Source: Albugo candida
Lineage: Eukaryota > Oomycota > Peronosporomycetes > Albuginales > Albuginaceae
Assembly: GCA_905220665.1 (NCBI GenBank)
Contig: CAJNAR010000020.1
Location: 124,001-188,000 of the forward strand
Direction: 5' to 3'
DNA: 64,000 bases
Shown here: positions 54,369 to 64,000 of the stretch, in pieces
How the letters are laid out: each line of letters begins with the position of its first letter
Position numbering within the stretch: the first letter of the stretch is position 1
The notes under the pieces: model-generated
What the model saw: only the letters and a program-made list of their open reading frames with translations
The model's database searches: none
Told to the model about the DNA's origin: nothing
Program-made: the position numbers and the translations under genes

Positions 54369-57269
54369 TCAATCCCAATACCAAGAAGGCTGGCGATGCG
54401 AGAGGATGTAGAGTAAGTCGTCTTCCGTAACCAATTCTCCCGGACTCGGGCTTGTATAGACATATCCCAAGGATGCATTTTCGGCATCCTTCAGGTACCG
54501 AAAAAGCCCCAAAACGAGCATTCCTTCCGACAGCAAAAGCCCGTGAAACATCTCAGCAAAACATCGACCCACGAGATGTTTCGGGGCTTTGGTAGCGTAC
54601 AACGAGCTACGTTGAAGCGTTTCGTCGGCCGTATCACTCGAATCTTCCGATGACTTGTCTTCCAAAACGAAGCCATCCTATCGAACACTGTCAGCGCCCA
54701 CACAGACTTTGACTGCAGCCAACGTACGCTCTTCCATGCAGCCGAAATAAATTCGTGCAGAATCCTCTTAATCATCGGATTGAAAAACTGATTGATCATA
54801 AGGTTATCGCAAAATGATAAGCTGCATGTCAATCCTGAGGCAAATGCCGGGGAAACCGAGAAATCCGATGCTGTAAGGGCCAAAGTCTTTTTCTCAGAAG
54901 GGAATCCTCGCCTGGGCTCTTGAAGCAGCGATTGTGCAATGTAATGGACATTGGATCGATTCGTGAGCTCAGTGATGATACTCCCGGCCTTGTGGTGCCC
55001 CACCATTGACAACACTGTCCTGTAGAGCGCTAGACAAGGCTAAAGACAATGTGAGCAACCGATCATGAGATGAGAAGCAAGTCTACCGCATCGGCTAGCA
55101 ACTCGGTCTCGCAGGACTCAGAAAAAGCTTCACGCTGAGTCGACATGAGCACAATTCGAAAAGACTTTTGAACTCCACCGAGCTGTAAGCTTGAGATATG
55201 ATATGGGTTCCTGTGAAGGAAATACACGTCTGGAAAGTGAGCAAACAGAGCATACTGCTCCTCGTTTGGGATTGTTGCAGCTATAAACACAATGGGTCGA
55301 TGAGGATGCAGCACATCCACACGTAAAGGACCGATAAAGTAAGGCATGTGCTCGGGAAATGTATCCATTGACACGATACAAACTGTGATAGGATCCAATT
55401 GGAACTGTAATGTGCTCACGTCGTCGATAAGAACGTCATGGAGCCTGCGAGGACCTGTGTCACCTGCTTTACCAACAATGGAAGGACGATGAAGCAGTCG
55501 AGGAAGACAATTCGGGACTTGAGATTGACCCAAGAGGGAGTTTAATAGAGGTGGTCTCCAGCTTCCCTTCGTCATAGACTCGACTGCATCCGCTTGACGC
55601 CGGTCTTTGGCGATCGCAATTGCTGATTCGTAACCCACGCACGTATACGAGAAGCCTGGATTCAAAAGAATGTTGCTCTGAGGAGCTCCAGCCGGGACAA
55701 TTGCGAATACGATGACGCCACATTTCTCGAAGATAAGACCCGATACCTGAGCAAATGCCATTCCTCCAACGACAGCCTCGCTTGGAAGCTTGACACAATA
55801 GAGCTCGTGGCTGGCTCCATGCAAATACCGTGAGACCCAATGCGATGTTTCTGCATCCAAATAAGAGTTAGACGCATTCACGTTCGATGAGCACGTGAGG
55901 TTGTAGATCAGAGTCGAAAAGCCCGGACAGACACAATTTTGTGCCAGTAGTGAAAGCACCAGCTCCGGATAGAACAAAGCGTTTTCTACGTGTAGATCTT
56001 CCATCAAGCGAGCATTACACGATCGATGCATTTGCACGTATAACGGGGCGCAAGGCCCAAAACGCTTGGCCGCCAAAACTCGCATAAGCGTTCGATAATC
56101 GCATTCTTGCTCGTCTGTTTGCTTATTTGCATGAGATAGAATGAAGATTGCAGAAGCTGAGCAGCAAGCGGATCGTTCTGCATCTTGCTGATCCAAAATG
56201 CTTCCCTGGATAAAGCTTGTTCGCTTCGAGTAGAATGGATCCATTAAGAGAGCCTGCAATGAGCTGGAAGGTTCTTCTTCCGATAGCACCACTACGTTGA
56301 CATCCACAACATCATGATCATCGTGAAAGACCTCGTGGAAGAAGCAGTCGATGCGTAAGGTGCTCAGGTCTCCACAGAGAACCACATGCCGAACACGGCT
56401 AGAAGGCTTATACTTTGCTGCTTGGTACACTGAGAAAGCACTTCGGAGATCCATCACGTGAGCGAGCTGGTAGGGTACAATCACTATGAGTACGACCACG
56501 AGGATGCCGACAAAGAGCTTTGCGAGCGTATTGTCTGCCGGGGGAACTTGAATGGTCACAAACATGAGTATGGAGTTGAAAAAGGAATTGAAAAACGTCC
56601 AATTATGATTCCATTTGATCCTTTCATCGAGCGTTTCAGCAATCTGGAGGATCCCTGCGGCACATGCGATGATGAAAATCAGCTGCAAGTAGCATAGAGC
56701 GGCAAATTGCTGCACTGGAGCCATATACTCGTGACAACGTGCTAAAACGGCTTTGATAGATTGATAGCAATGAAGGAAACGGACAGGGTACAAAAAACGC
56801 CATGGAGAAGCTCCAAGCCAAAGCGTACTACACAAGATACCTAGTTAGGGATTAATGAGATCGATGACCTTGATTGATAGCGTACGCACTGTGAGGAGAC
56901 CAGAAATGATGCTGGAAGTACCGGAAGGGTGATACAAAGAACTTCCAAAGTGGAGACTGATAGAATCGAGTCAAGACGATGATCAGAGAGATATACGTCA
57001 CGGAAGAAGAAAGCTATGAAAAAGCATGCCGCTAAGATTATTTCCAGGCTCCATTGCAAAGGTGGAAGCTATTAGAAAGTATCAGAGTCTCGTAACATGC
57101 GGCTCCTACTACTTACAGAGCTCAGCGGGGGCTGATACGTTCTCAGAATGTATGAACAAGAGAATAGAAAAGAGGAGATCGCAACCACGACGTCGTAAAA
57201 AATCCCAAATGTGCTGTGGTCCAAATACCTTGACAGAATCGCAATCAAACATTTTTGGCCTGGAAAGCC
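54369..57269 (-). CDS. Slo/BK-type channel without a canonical K+ filter (5' end unresolved)
   Basis: Exons: from about 57269 down to 57117, then 57068-56869, 56827-55087, 55039-54728 and 54677-54369. Predicted helices: FYDVVVAISSFLFSCSYIL, WSLEIILAACFFIAFFF, EVLCITLPVLPASFL, a segment with RFLYPVRFLHC, YLQLIFIIACAAGILQI, then the pore and LFVGILVVVLIVIVPY. The pore reads FVTIQVPPADNTLAKLF where Slo channels have VTMSTVGYGD, so GYG is absent (56533-56566). RCK-type regions follow: RHVVLCGDLS, AIFILSHANKQTDEQE, and the C-terminal SPSPGELVTEDDLLYI. The family is calcium-gated K+ channels; ion selectivity here cannot be assumed. The 41-base intron 56828-56868 is short. The start codon was not found. 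Confidence 0.8.
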
Positions 57270-57665
57270 TCAAGTAAGAAAAACCTGCTTAATCGATCTC
57301 GGAGGCGTTTTCCGCGCAAAAAATTTAGTGAGGTAGAGGATACGACACCTTTGTAGACTTAGTCAGTGAAATTCAAAGTACAGGAGGAGCTTGACGCACC
57401 ATGGGCGCTTCCAAGGCTTCTGTGCGGTGGAACGGATTCTTTCATCATAGTGCGATGAAACGGAGACGTCTTGCACAGAAAGCGTGACATATATGTTGCG
57501 TGTGTCACTTATATGAAAATTGTACCATTGGAATCGTTCCGTAATGCTTTGTGTGCTCCGTGCATAGCTGTGTATTGCTGGTAGCGTTGGGTGCGGAATG
57601 CATCATGACGTTTCAAGATCCGTCCAGGTCAAGAAGCGAATCACTTATATATTAATGTGTACACC
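57270..57665. other. region between channel 5' end and kinesin
   Basis: Should hold the first exon(s) and promoter of the Slo-like gene on the minus strand. Candidate ATGs (for example near 57402) could not be joined in phase to the first membrane exon. Confidence 0.4.
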
Positions 57666-60059
57666 TTAACTAGCTGTTTTTTTATCTACCCATTTCTCAC
57701 AACTGAGCTTTTTTACTTGCATTACGTCTGCGGAAGCCACGATCGGAGCGTGTATCTGTAAACTGGGAAGCGTCCCACCTATCAAGAGCATGGGATCAAT
57801 GCATTTTTCTGCGTAGTAATCTTCACATTCCTGTGGATGCATCCCGCTGTCGTCATCTTCCGCTTCTCCTTGTGAATTGATAGAATTCCTTCGTGTACTT
57901 GAGTTATTCGCATAAGATGTGGCTCCATTTTTGTAATAAAGCAGCTCTTCACGGAGCAATCGGTATTTTTCCTGAGACTTTATAATTTGCGATCGAAAAA
58001 GCGTTTGATACTGCTGAAGTGAGCTTTGAAGACACGCCATGTGATTGCCTTGTTCTGCCAGTCGCGTCTCATTGGTCTGTACAGAAACCTCTGCTTGGTT
58101 TCGCAAGTTCTGAAGAAGCACTTCTAGCTCTTCCACATGCTTTCTCAACTTCAAATTCTCTTCTGATAAATTAGACCCTTGCTCGTGACTTTCACTCTCA
58201 AGGAATGAACGTGAGAGACTCTGCAGTTTGAGTTTGAGCTCGCAAATCTGAATTCCTCTTTCTTGAGATTGTATTTGGTGTACACAAACCTTTCCATTCT
58301 CGTCGATATCATGGTCAGGATTGTAATTACTTAATTGGATTCCAGGACATCGGGAGAAAGCTTCAGTGATCAGCAAGGAATCAGTTGGTGTGGTGATACA
58401 TTTGATATCGATAATATTGTGCTCTCCAGTCGATAGCACGATCCTCCAATCAGCCATTTGAAGCAGTTTTCGCAAACTGAGCGTTGGATAAAGAAGAGCT
58501 GGAACGGTGGAGTGTGTATTCACCGATAATAAGGTCACTGTGATCTCCTCCAAGCTCTTCTGCAAGTCATTCAGTTCTTGGTCTTTGACATTTTTCTCAG
58601 CCTGAATCGATTCTTTATCTCGTTCGATTTCAGCATTCCATTCTGTGAGGTGCTCACATTTTCGCTCATACTCTTCCATTCTTCGAAGTAATTGCGTGTA
58701 AGACATTTTTGGAGAGCCGTCAAGCTGCTCATTTGAATTCCATTGCCGTTCATCAGAACCCTCAGGCTCACGTTTCTCGCTTTCGCGACCCGTATCGAGG
58801 GAGTCGGCTCTGGTTTCCAATTCCTGCTTGAGAGCTTGTATCTCTCGTTTTCCAGCCGATACAGCTTCTATTGCTTGCAGGTATAGCTCTTTGAGCTTTT
58901 GTTTCGGCAAATCATCATCCTCCAATGGTGAAGAAACCAGCATATTTTTCAGCTCTTTTGCACGTAATCCAAATCGAAGAGTCGACATGGTTTCTGACAG
59001 ATTATATGTGCTGCAGGATGCGGTCAGTATTAGAGCTATTTTCGCTTTTCCACTCAGAGAATCTTGCAAAATGCGAGTGAGTTTACTGTCCCGGTACGGA
59101 ACGTGTTTCTTCCCTTCAGCCAGAGCTTTGATCACATTACTTAACGCTGAAAGCGATTTGTTGATGGAAATTGCTTCCTGAAGAGCCTTACCACTGACAT
59201 TCGATTTATTCACAAGCTCTGATCCAGCCAAGTCAACAATATACATTGTACAGCTCTTCAGCTTCATCCGTGATCCATCCACTAACGTTTGATAGCGCGC
59301 CATCGTTATTGTAAAGACGCTGTGACTTCGACTTGAATCCTTGTTCATCTTGGTCGATGTCACAGCTCTTTGCTGAGTCCCCGATCGAACGTATTCAATC
59401 ATTGTGCCAGCGTCTGGAGCAACCAGCTCGGTCATATCACTGATGAAGACACCACGTTGTGAGCATTCGCGTACGCGAAGAAGTCCTCCAGTGTTACGCG
59501 CATTCCCAGCCGAAACCGATGCTGAAGACCGACCACTCCTATCCGTACAATGCAACAAATCACGAATTTGCTCCAAGTAAATCTCCACGAATGAAGCAGT
59601 AAATTCGAGACAAGTGGAATCGTCTTGGTACGTCTCCTTCTCACGATACAAGTCTCGTATTAACCGCGGAATGATCCCGTCACTCTGATTCACAATCGAT
59701 TTTGACTGCTTGGTGCAGGCATCCATGCAGCCTGAGATCGTGTGCGTCTTTCCGGAACCAGTCTGCCCGTACGCGAAAATGGTGCAGTTACCACCTTGGA
59801 TGAAGTCATGTACCAAGTGTTTTGCGCTGTTCTCATACACTTGTTCTTGTGTGGCAGTAACGTCAAAGATACGATCAAAAGTGCAGCGTAAATCGTCGAC
59901 TTCACAATGAGCGCTGCGGATATATACTCCGCGATCGTCAACTACTGTCGAACAGGAACTAGCACCGACTTCTTTCTCTAAGGCGTTCTGGGGCCGAAGT
60001 CGGCAGTACACTTGGATGTTGAAAGGAATTTCCTGCGAGTCGGAAGAGGAGTCTGGCAT
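57666..60059 (-). CDS. N-terminal-motor kinesin, 797 residues
   Basis: Single exon, ATG 60059. The motor domain covers residues about 10-365: P-loop GQTGSGKTHT (about 97), switch I NKDSSRSHSVF, switch II DLAGSELVNKS, and the microtubule-binding/last helix part KHVPYRDSKLTRILQDSLSG. Residues about 400-530 and 620-730 are coiled coil (EEYERKCEHLTEWNAEIERD; LKLRKHVEELEVLLQNLRN). The layout resembles kinesin-1 or a related plus-end motor, but I do not see a diagnostic cargo-binding tail, so the subfamily is open. Confidence 0.9.
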   Translation of the reverse strand: MPDSSSDSQEIPFNIQVYCRLRPQNALEKEVGASSCSTVVDDRGVYIRSAHCEVDDLRCTFDRIFDVTATQEQVYENSAKHLVHDFIQGGNCTIFAYGQTGSGKTHTISGCMDACTKQSKSIVNQSDGIIPRLIRDLYREKETYQDDSTCLEFTASFVEIYLEQIRDLLHCTDRSGRSSASVSAGNARNTGGLLRVRECSQRGVFISDMTELVAPDAGTMIEYVRSGTQQRAVTSTKMNKDSSRSHSVFTITMARYQTLVDGSRMKLKSCTMYIVDLAGSELVNKSNVSGKALQEAISINKSLSALSNVIKALAEGKKHVPYRDSKLTRILQDSLSGKAKIALILTASCSTYNLSETMSTLRFGLRAKELKNMLVSSPLEDDDLPKQKLKELYLQAIEAVSAGKREIQALKQELETRADSLDTGRESEKREPEGSDERQWNSNEQLDGSPKMSYTQLLRRMEEYERKCEHLTEWNAEIERDKESIQAEKNVKDQELNDLQKSLEEITVTLLSVNTHSTVPALLYPTLSLRKLLQMADWRIVLSTGEHNIIDIKCITTPTDSLLITEAFSRCPGIQLSNYNPDHDIDENGKVCVHQIQSQERGIQICELKLKLQSLSRSFLESESHEQGSNLSEENLKLRKHVEELEVLLQNLRNQAEVSVQTNETRLAEQGNHMACLQSSLQQYQTLFRSQIIKSQEKYRLLREELLYYKNGATSYANNSSTRRNSINSQGEAEDDDSGMHPQECEDYYAEKCIDPMLLIGGTLPSLQIHAPIVASADVMQVKKLSCEKWVDKKTAS

Positions 60060-60263
60060 CAAGAAGATGAGATAATAGCTTCACGAGAAGAAACAGAATT
60101 CTTAGTTCGTAGGATGCATTTAGATGTGTAAATATAGCGTAGTAGCTGCTTTTTTAATCGAATCAGTTCAGAAAGAATGATTGTAGCATTCTTCTAGGAA
60201 TGCGATGCAGGGCCGAGACGTTCTGATTGGTGGAATTCGTGCTAGAACTGTTTGTTTGGCGGA

Positions 60264-60761
60264 ATGCGAGTTTTTGTTACTGTGGGCACGACTAAGTTTG
60301 ACGCGTTGATCGAAGCTTTGGATCAGAGAGAATGTTTACGGGCTTTGTATGAACATGGATATCGAGAAATCACAATGCAGATTGGTCACGGAATGTATGT
60401 ACCTCGTGGAATACTGGAAGACAGACCAGATTTGAAATTATCCTATTATCGGCATGATCCACATTATAAAAAAGATGTCGTGAAGGCTGATTTAGTGATA
60501 AGTCATGCCGGTGCTGGATCGTGTATGGATACGCTCGCCGAAAAGAAAAAACTCATCGTCGTTGTTAATACAGCTCTTATGAACAATCATCAGGCAGAAT
60601 TAGCCGACGCTATGGATGAAAGGAGGTACTGTATCAAAACTACTTGCAAAGATTTACCGGATACGCTCAAGCAAGGGCGCTGGAAAGATGATTTAGAGCC
60701 GTATCCCTCGCCGAATTTGAACGCATTTCCAGCATTAGTTGATGCACTGATGGGCGTATAG
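60264..60761 (+). CDS. ALG13: UDP-GlcNAc transferase catalytic subunit Alg13
   Basis: Single exon of 165 residues, the size of yeast Alg13 (202) and other minimal forms. It starts MRVFVTVGTTKFDALI and contains the UDP-GlcNAc-binding loop DLVISHAGAGSCMDTL and the NHQAELADAM segment of GT28 glycosyltransferases. With its membrane partner Alg14 it adds the second GlcNAc to the dolichol-linked oligosaccharide on the cytosolic face of the ER. An ATTGG element (TTCTGATTGGTGG near 60221) is 40 bases upstream. Confidence 0.93.
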   Translation: MRVFVTVGTTKFDALIEALDQRECLRALYEHGYREITMQIGHGMYVPRGILEDRPDLKLSYYRHDPHYKKDVVKADLVISHAGAGSCMDTLAEKKKLIVVVNTALMNNHQAELADAMDERRYCIKTTCKDLPDTLKQGRWKDDLEPYPSPNLNAFPALVDALMGV

Positions 60762-60825
60762 CTACTTTCGTGTGACTTTTTATTGGGTCCACATTCGGGT
60801 AACAATACTTTGACATCGTGTTACA

Positions 60826-61607
60826 ATGGCTCGAAATGAGGAAAAAGCGCAGTCTTTGCTGAATCGATGGACGTCCATGAAGCAAGACTTTGCGGATACC
60901 TTCAAAAAGTAACAATAAAGACATTCTATTCGCTCGATTCCCATGACCAGTTTGATATGACGTGCACTTTTCGCGCCATAGTCGTCGACCTTACACAGCC
61001 TCGCTATGCCACACGCTTCGAGATGCAGAACGTTTTCGCCGGCAAATTGTGCGTGAAATATCAAGAAAAATCTCAGACATACAAAACGGTCCGTACAGAT
61101 GCCTTGAGACACACTCATTGGTTGCGTAGCAACGCCATTCAAAGCCACTTAATTCATGCTCGGTGCATTCATGTAGCGGGATCAAGCGAGCATATAATTC
61201 GCGATCTAAATGATGAGATAAATAGAAAAATACGATTGAAGAGGCACTGGGAGCTACGAATTGTCGAATTAGGAGGACCTGATTATGGAAAGAGTCAACC
61301 GCAAGTCTACGAATCCGATGATAATGTGGTGCATGCTGGCGGCTACAAATACTTTGGAGCAGCCAAGAATCTACCGGGCGTCCGTGAACTATTTGAGAAA
61401 CCAAAAGAAACCAACGAAAAAAAGCGGACTGTGGATGACCTCTATGCCAATATTTGTCCAGACTATTACGGATTTCGCGATGACGATGTTGCGGAGCTAT
61501 TGGAGGAAGAAAAGCGAGTGGAAAAAGCTCAGCGTCAGGAGGCCATAGAGGAATGGGAAGCGCAACACGGGGCTGAGAAGTATAATACGAAAGCATCTGT
61601 ACCATAA
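60826..61607 (+). CDS. ISY1: pre-mRNA splicing factor ISY1
   Basis: Three exons, 60826-60908, 60982-61088 and 61177-61607, give 206 residues. The first exon reads MARNEEKAQSLLNRW; exon 2 has the Arg-rich ERFRRQIVREISRKISDIQN; exon 3 has the nearly invariant IIRDLNDEINRKI, HWELRIVELGGPDYGK and YKYFGAAKNLPGVRELFE. ISY1 is an NTC-associated step-one factor at the catalytic centre of the spliceosome. Introns are 73 and 88 bases, the second being one of the longest here. Starting instead at the later ATG 60867 would remove the conserved N-terminus. Confidence 0.95.
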
Positions 61608-61790
61608 CATTTTTATCTGTTGAATCGTCAGATCGCTAATGTGTGAATTTTGCAGGTCGCTTGCTCTTAGTAACAAAATGAATTGACAAAATACAAACAG
61701 TACCATTTCGTACTTAAGCAACTTAGCTCGGTAGAGTTTGATGCTGCCATCTATTTCCTTTGGTAGCAAGCGCATTGAGCTCCGTAGCAT

Positions 61791-62080
61791 TTATTTGAAG
61801 TGTCGAATCGGATTTATGTTTTGTGCTTTTGCGTATTCTTTTGAAGCCTCCGTCCACTCAGCGCTGGTTGTTTTTGGAGACTTTGGAATACTTCCGCCAA
61901 AATCCTCGCCTGATCATAGAATTTCGTTAGTTACTAGCGTAGCTTGAATCGTAGAGGGCGTGACTCACCTGAGTAACGTTGTAATGTGAATAACACAGTC
62001 GAGAGACCGATTCCTGCCCCTACGCCCACGACAATCGCCTGATTTGTTGGCAAAGATGCGAGTAGTTTATGCAGCCCCAT
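61791..62080 (-). CDS. 76-residue single-pass membrane protein, probably mitochondrial
   Basis: Two exons, 62080-61969 and 61909-61791, joined across a 59-base intron with GTGAGT donor. The N-terminus MGLHKLLASLPTNQ is followed by one hydrophobic, Gly-rich helix (IVVGVGAGIGLSTVLFTLQ) and a soluble tail with EWTEASKEYAKAQNINPIR. Size and layout resemble small accessory subunits of respiratory complexes, but I cannot assign it. It is convergent with ISY1. Confidence 0.65.
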
Positions 62081-62596
62081 TTTTTTGTTTTAAAGGTATG
62101 AAGGGACTCCAAGTTGTACACTAGGATAATGTTTTGAACGCAAAAATAGTCTCACGCTAATACAAGAATGTTGGATGGAATTGTAAGTCAAAGTATATCG
62201 ACTAACGTGTTTTCTCTGACGTGAATAGTGCGTTGGATTTCCAAGCCAGCGCGAGTTTTGCATGGTAGCGGGTACCACAATGCGAAAACGGTGATGGATT
62301 GCTTCTACCGGGATAAGCGTGACAGAGTCAGGTAACATCGACATTCAAATGCTTTTCAGGCATTGCAAATATATCTTTACATTATAAGTTACCGTTTATG
62401 CCTTTATCAGCGCCCATAACATAAAAACGAGGCCGTATGATGACACGGAAGTGCTTCATTCGACATATATCTGCAACTTAGTAACCAAACACAACACTTC
62501 TTTCGTTAGCCATGTGTCACAATCTCGAAAAAAAATTGGATCTTTGAAATCTGACTTGTCTTCTTAGTAAATTATTACATCAAACGTTGATTCCTA
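62081..62596. other. gap with weak minus-strand exon candidates
   Basis: A minus-strand ATG at 62459 can be spliced (62459-62393, 62351-62309, 62215-62188) to a 45-residue peptide, and an alternative 84-codon frame lies at 62090-62344. Neither shows a known domain, so no gene is called. Confidence 0.3.
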
Positions 62597-64000
62597 CTAC
62601 TGGAAACCATCGCTTTGGTGGATACTCAGCATCATTTCCAGGCCTCTCAGAGATCGAATTTGATCTTTCACCTGCGAGCTATGCTGACATAACTTGGCGA
62701 GTAAGACTGCGACATTTTTTCTGGCGAGGCCATTGGAAAGAAGCTGTAGTATTTTGACAAGAATTTCAAGATTGAATGGTTTCGACAGGGCGGAAAGAAT
62801 CGTTTGCGATGTCTCTGTGTGTGTTACCAGTGTGATCACTACGGCTAAGATGTTTCCGATTAGCCTTTCAGAAGTAGCATTGGATTTGCCTTCGAGACCG
62901 CTCTTCTTGTCCACATAATAATGAAGCACCGAAACGATAGATGGAACGATCTCCTTATAACAGAGAAGTCTTGCACACAAACTGCTCTGTTGTTTGATTA
63001 TCCATCCAATGTGACACCATACCTGAGAAAACAGTTGCAAGACAGCTCCATCATAATTCGCATCGTTGGATTTTATGCAGGAAGAAAGGTGTCGATGTAG
63101 CTGTACAAGCGGACCAAGCATTTGAAAGCACATGTCATCGTACCCGTCATAGCCCTTGGCACACTGATGATGGCGGCAGAGAATGCTGACACAGTAACCG
63201 ATCAAAGTTGCATGATTCAGTACCCAATCCAATTCATTTGCGAGAGAAAGTTTTATTATTTGTGTCACTGGTACCGTGCCCCTTGCGCTCATTAGAACCT
63301 TACGGCAATACGAGTCATCTTGGAAAGTGAGGTTGAGAAATGTTGCAAAAACGCGCTCCAAAAGGGTACTCCATCCGATCTTATTCATGCAGCTTGTCGC
63401 AATTGTGGCGCCTGCACTTGCCGTTTCCACCAATTGTGTAACCAGTACTCTGTTTTCTTCTACTTGTTGGCTTAGTCGGGTTTGGATATACGAATTGGTC
63501 GTCAAATTCACCAGAAACCCCAGCAGATCCAGCATCGTATTGGTCGTTGATGTCATTGTAGAAATTCTGTCTGCGATATATGCACCAGCAGCATATATCG
63601 CGGTCATATATATCGATTCTGGTAATCCCACAATCGCCTGGATTCCTTGTGCTGAATCGCTCACAGTGAAGCAAAGACTAGAAATGTAATGGAATGACCG
63701 CGGCTTACTATTGTCAAGTAGGAAGAGAAAGCTTGTTAAAACTTGTGGGGTTCGTATGACGTGTTTTTTCCACGATTGAAGCGTGATCGTTGTATCGAGA
63801 AAGCAGAGTGCGGATTCGAGTACATCTTTTTTGGTGCAATTTTCTCTGCTCCAAGACACTATAGCATCGTTGATTGCTTCTGGAAGGCACGCTTGCTGGA
63901 AAATGATTAGTTGATTTCGTGGAGATTGACGACAGCAAGCTTCTAGGATTTTAAAGCTTGATGAAATGATTTTCGCTTGCCTTTCCAGGCCGACTATTTG
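62597..64000 (-). CDS. armadillo-repeat protein, TTC12-like (5' truncated by window edge)
   Basis: The frame is open from the right edge to the stop at 62597, about 467 residues, and continues beyond the window. It is helical throughout with armadillo-like periodicity (TNTMLDLLGFLVNLTTNS, WSTLLERVFATFLNLTFQD). The end, ARKNVAVLLAKLCQHS followed by QIRSLRGLEMMLSI, resembles the C-terminus of TTC12, a cytoplasmic factor for axonemal dynein arm assembly. That would fit the dynein gene in the same window, but the TPR part, which would confirm it, lies outside. Confidence 0.6.
   Translation of the reverse strand, partial: QIVGLERQAKIISSSFKILEACCRQSPRNQLIIFQQACLPEAINDAIVSWSRENCTKKDVLESALCFLDTTITLQSWKKHVIRTPQVLTSFLFLLDNSKPRSFHYISSLCFTVSDSAQGIQAIVGLPESIYMTAIYAAGAYIADRISTMTSTTNTMLDLLGFLVNLTTNSYIQTRLSQQVEENRVLVTQLVETASAGATIATSCMNKIGWSTLLERVFATFLNLTFQDDSYCRKVLMSARGTVPVTQIIKLSLANELDWVLNHATLIGYCVSILCRHHQCAKGYDGYDDMCFQMLGPLVQLHRHLSSCIKSNDANYDGAVLQLFSQVWCHIGWIIKQQSSLCARLLCYKEIVPSIVSVLHYYVDKKSGLEGKSNATSERLIGNILAVVITLVTHTETSQTILSALSKPFNLEILVKILQLLSNGLARKNVAVLLAKLCQHSSQVKDQIRSLRGLEMMLSIHQSDGFQ

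Noticed and set aside
60867..60981. Later ATG and continuous frame as the start of ISY1
   Set aside because: The translated stretch is not ISY1-like, whereas ATG 60826 plus two introns restores the conserved N-terminus.
62188..62459. Three-exon minus-strand model giving a 45-residue peptide
   Set aside because: Phases fit, but the peptide matches nothing and an alternative frame is equally open.

Overview
This is nuclear DNA from a compact eukaryotic genome. The evidence is a dense set of spliced genes with very short introns (about 31-88 bases), and eukaryote-only proteins: axonemal dynein, BBS5, Atg3, eRF1, Kae1, ISY1, ALG13 and a PPIP5K. A flagellated stramenopile, most likely an oomycete, fits best. 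The support is a 9+2-type dynein, a Slo/BK-like channel and a sugar-transfer ATP-grasp protein in a compact genome. A white-rust (Albugo-like) species is a guess from compactness only. The eRF1 keeps TASNIKS, YMCDNKF and GGQ, which agrees with the standard genetic code.

Layout. 1-3043 (+): 3' part of a UvrD-type helicase fused to an Fe-S PD-(D/E)XK nuclease. 3302-4378 (-): unknown protein. 4989-19822 (-): a 13.7 kb intronless outer-arm dynein heavy chain, then BBS5. 19855-24416: ATG3 (-), NUDT22-like hydrolase (+), lumazine synthase (+), a small membrane ORF (-) and a CoA-type Nudix hydrolase (+). 24617-29102: PX protein (-), small basic protein (+), polyprenyl diphosphate synthase (+), delta-9 desaturase (+). 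29301-33433 (-): PPIP5K and a PHD/winged-helix protein. 33528-37756: poorly resolved small-exon genes, including a heavily spliced unknown gene (35256-36358, -), and an ATP-grasp protein (+). 37960-45037 (-): ankyrin protein, SDS3/BRMS1-like Sin3-complex protein, EF-hand protein, PMS2-type MutL. 45129-47736 (+): Kae1 and HisG. 48150-51947 (+): a full ABCB transporter with ruined catalytic motifs. 52292-57270: LAMTOR5-like (-), eRF1 (+), Slo/BK-like channel (-). 57666-64000: kinesin (-), ALG13 (+), ISY1 (+), a 76-residue membrane protein (-), and a 5'-truncated armadillo protein resembling TTC12 (-).

Most genes are housekeeping genes with no operon logic. Several are arranged head to head with 50-150 bases between start codons (ATG3/NUDT22, PMS2/Kae1, the unknown spliced gene/ATP-grasp), and some of these gaps hold ATTGG/CCAAT elements. 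A ciliary theme links dynein, BBS5 and possibly the TTC12-like protein. Exon models were built by hand from GT-AG signals, reading phase and family conservation. No software was run.

The observations most worth following are the catalytically degenerate ABC transporter, the Slo-type channel without a GYG filter, the hidden multi-exon gene at 35256-36358, the frequent GTACG 5' splice sites, and a candidate in-frame UGA near 33805.
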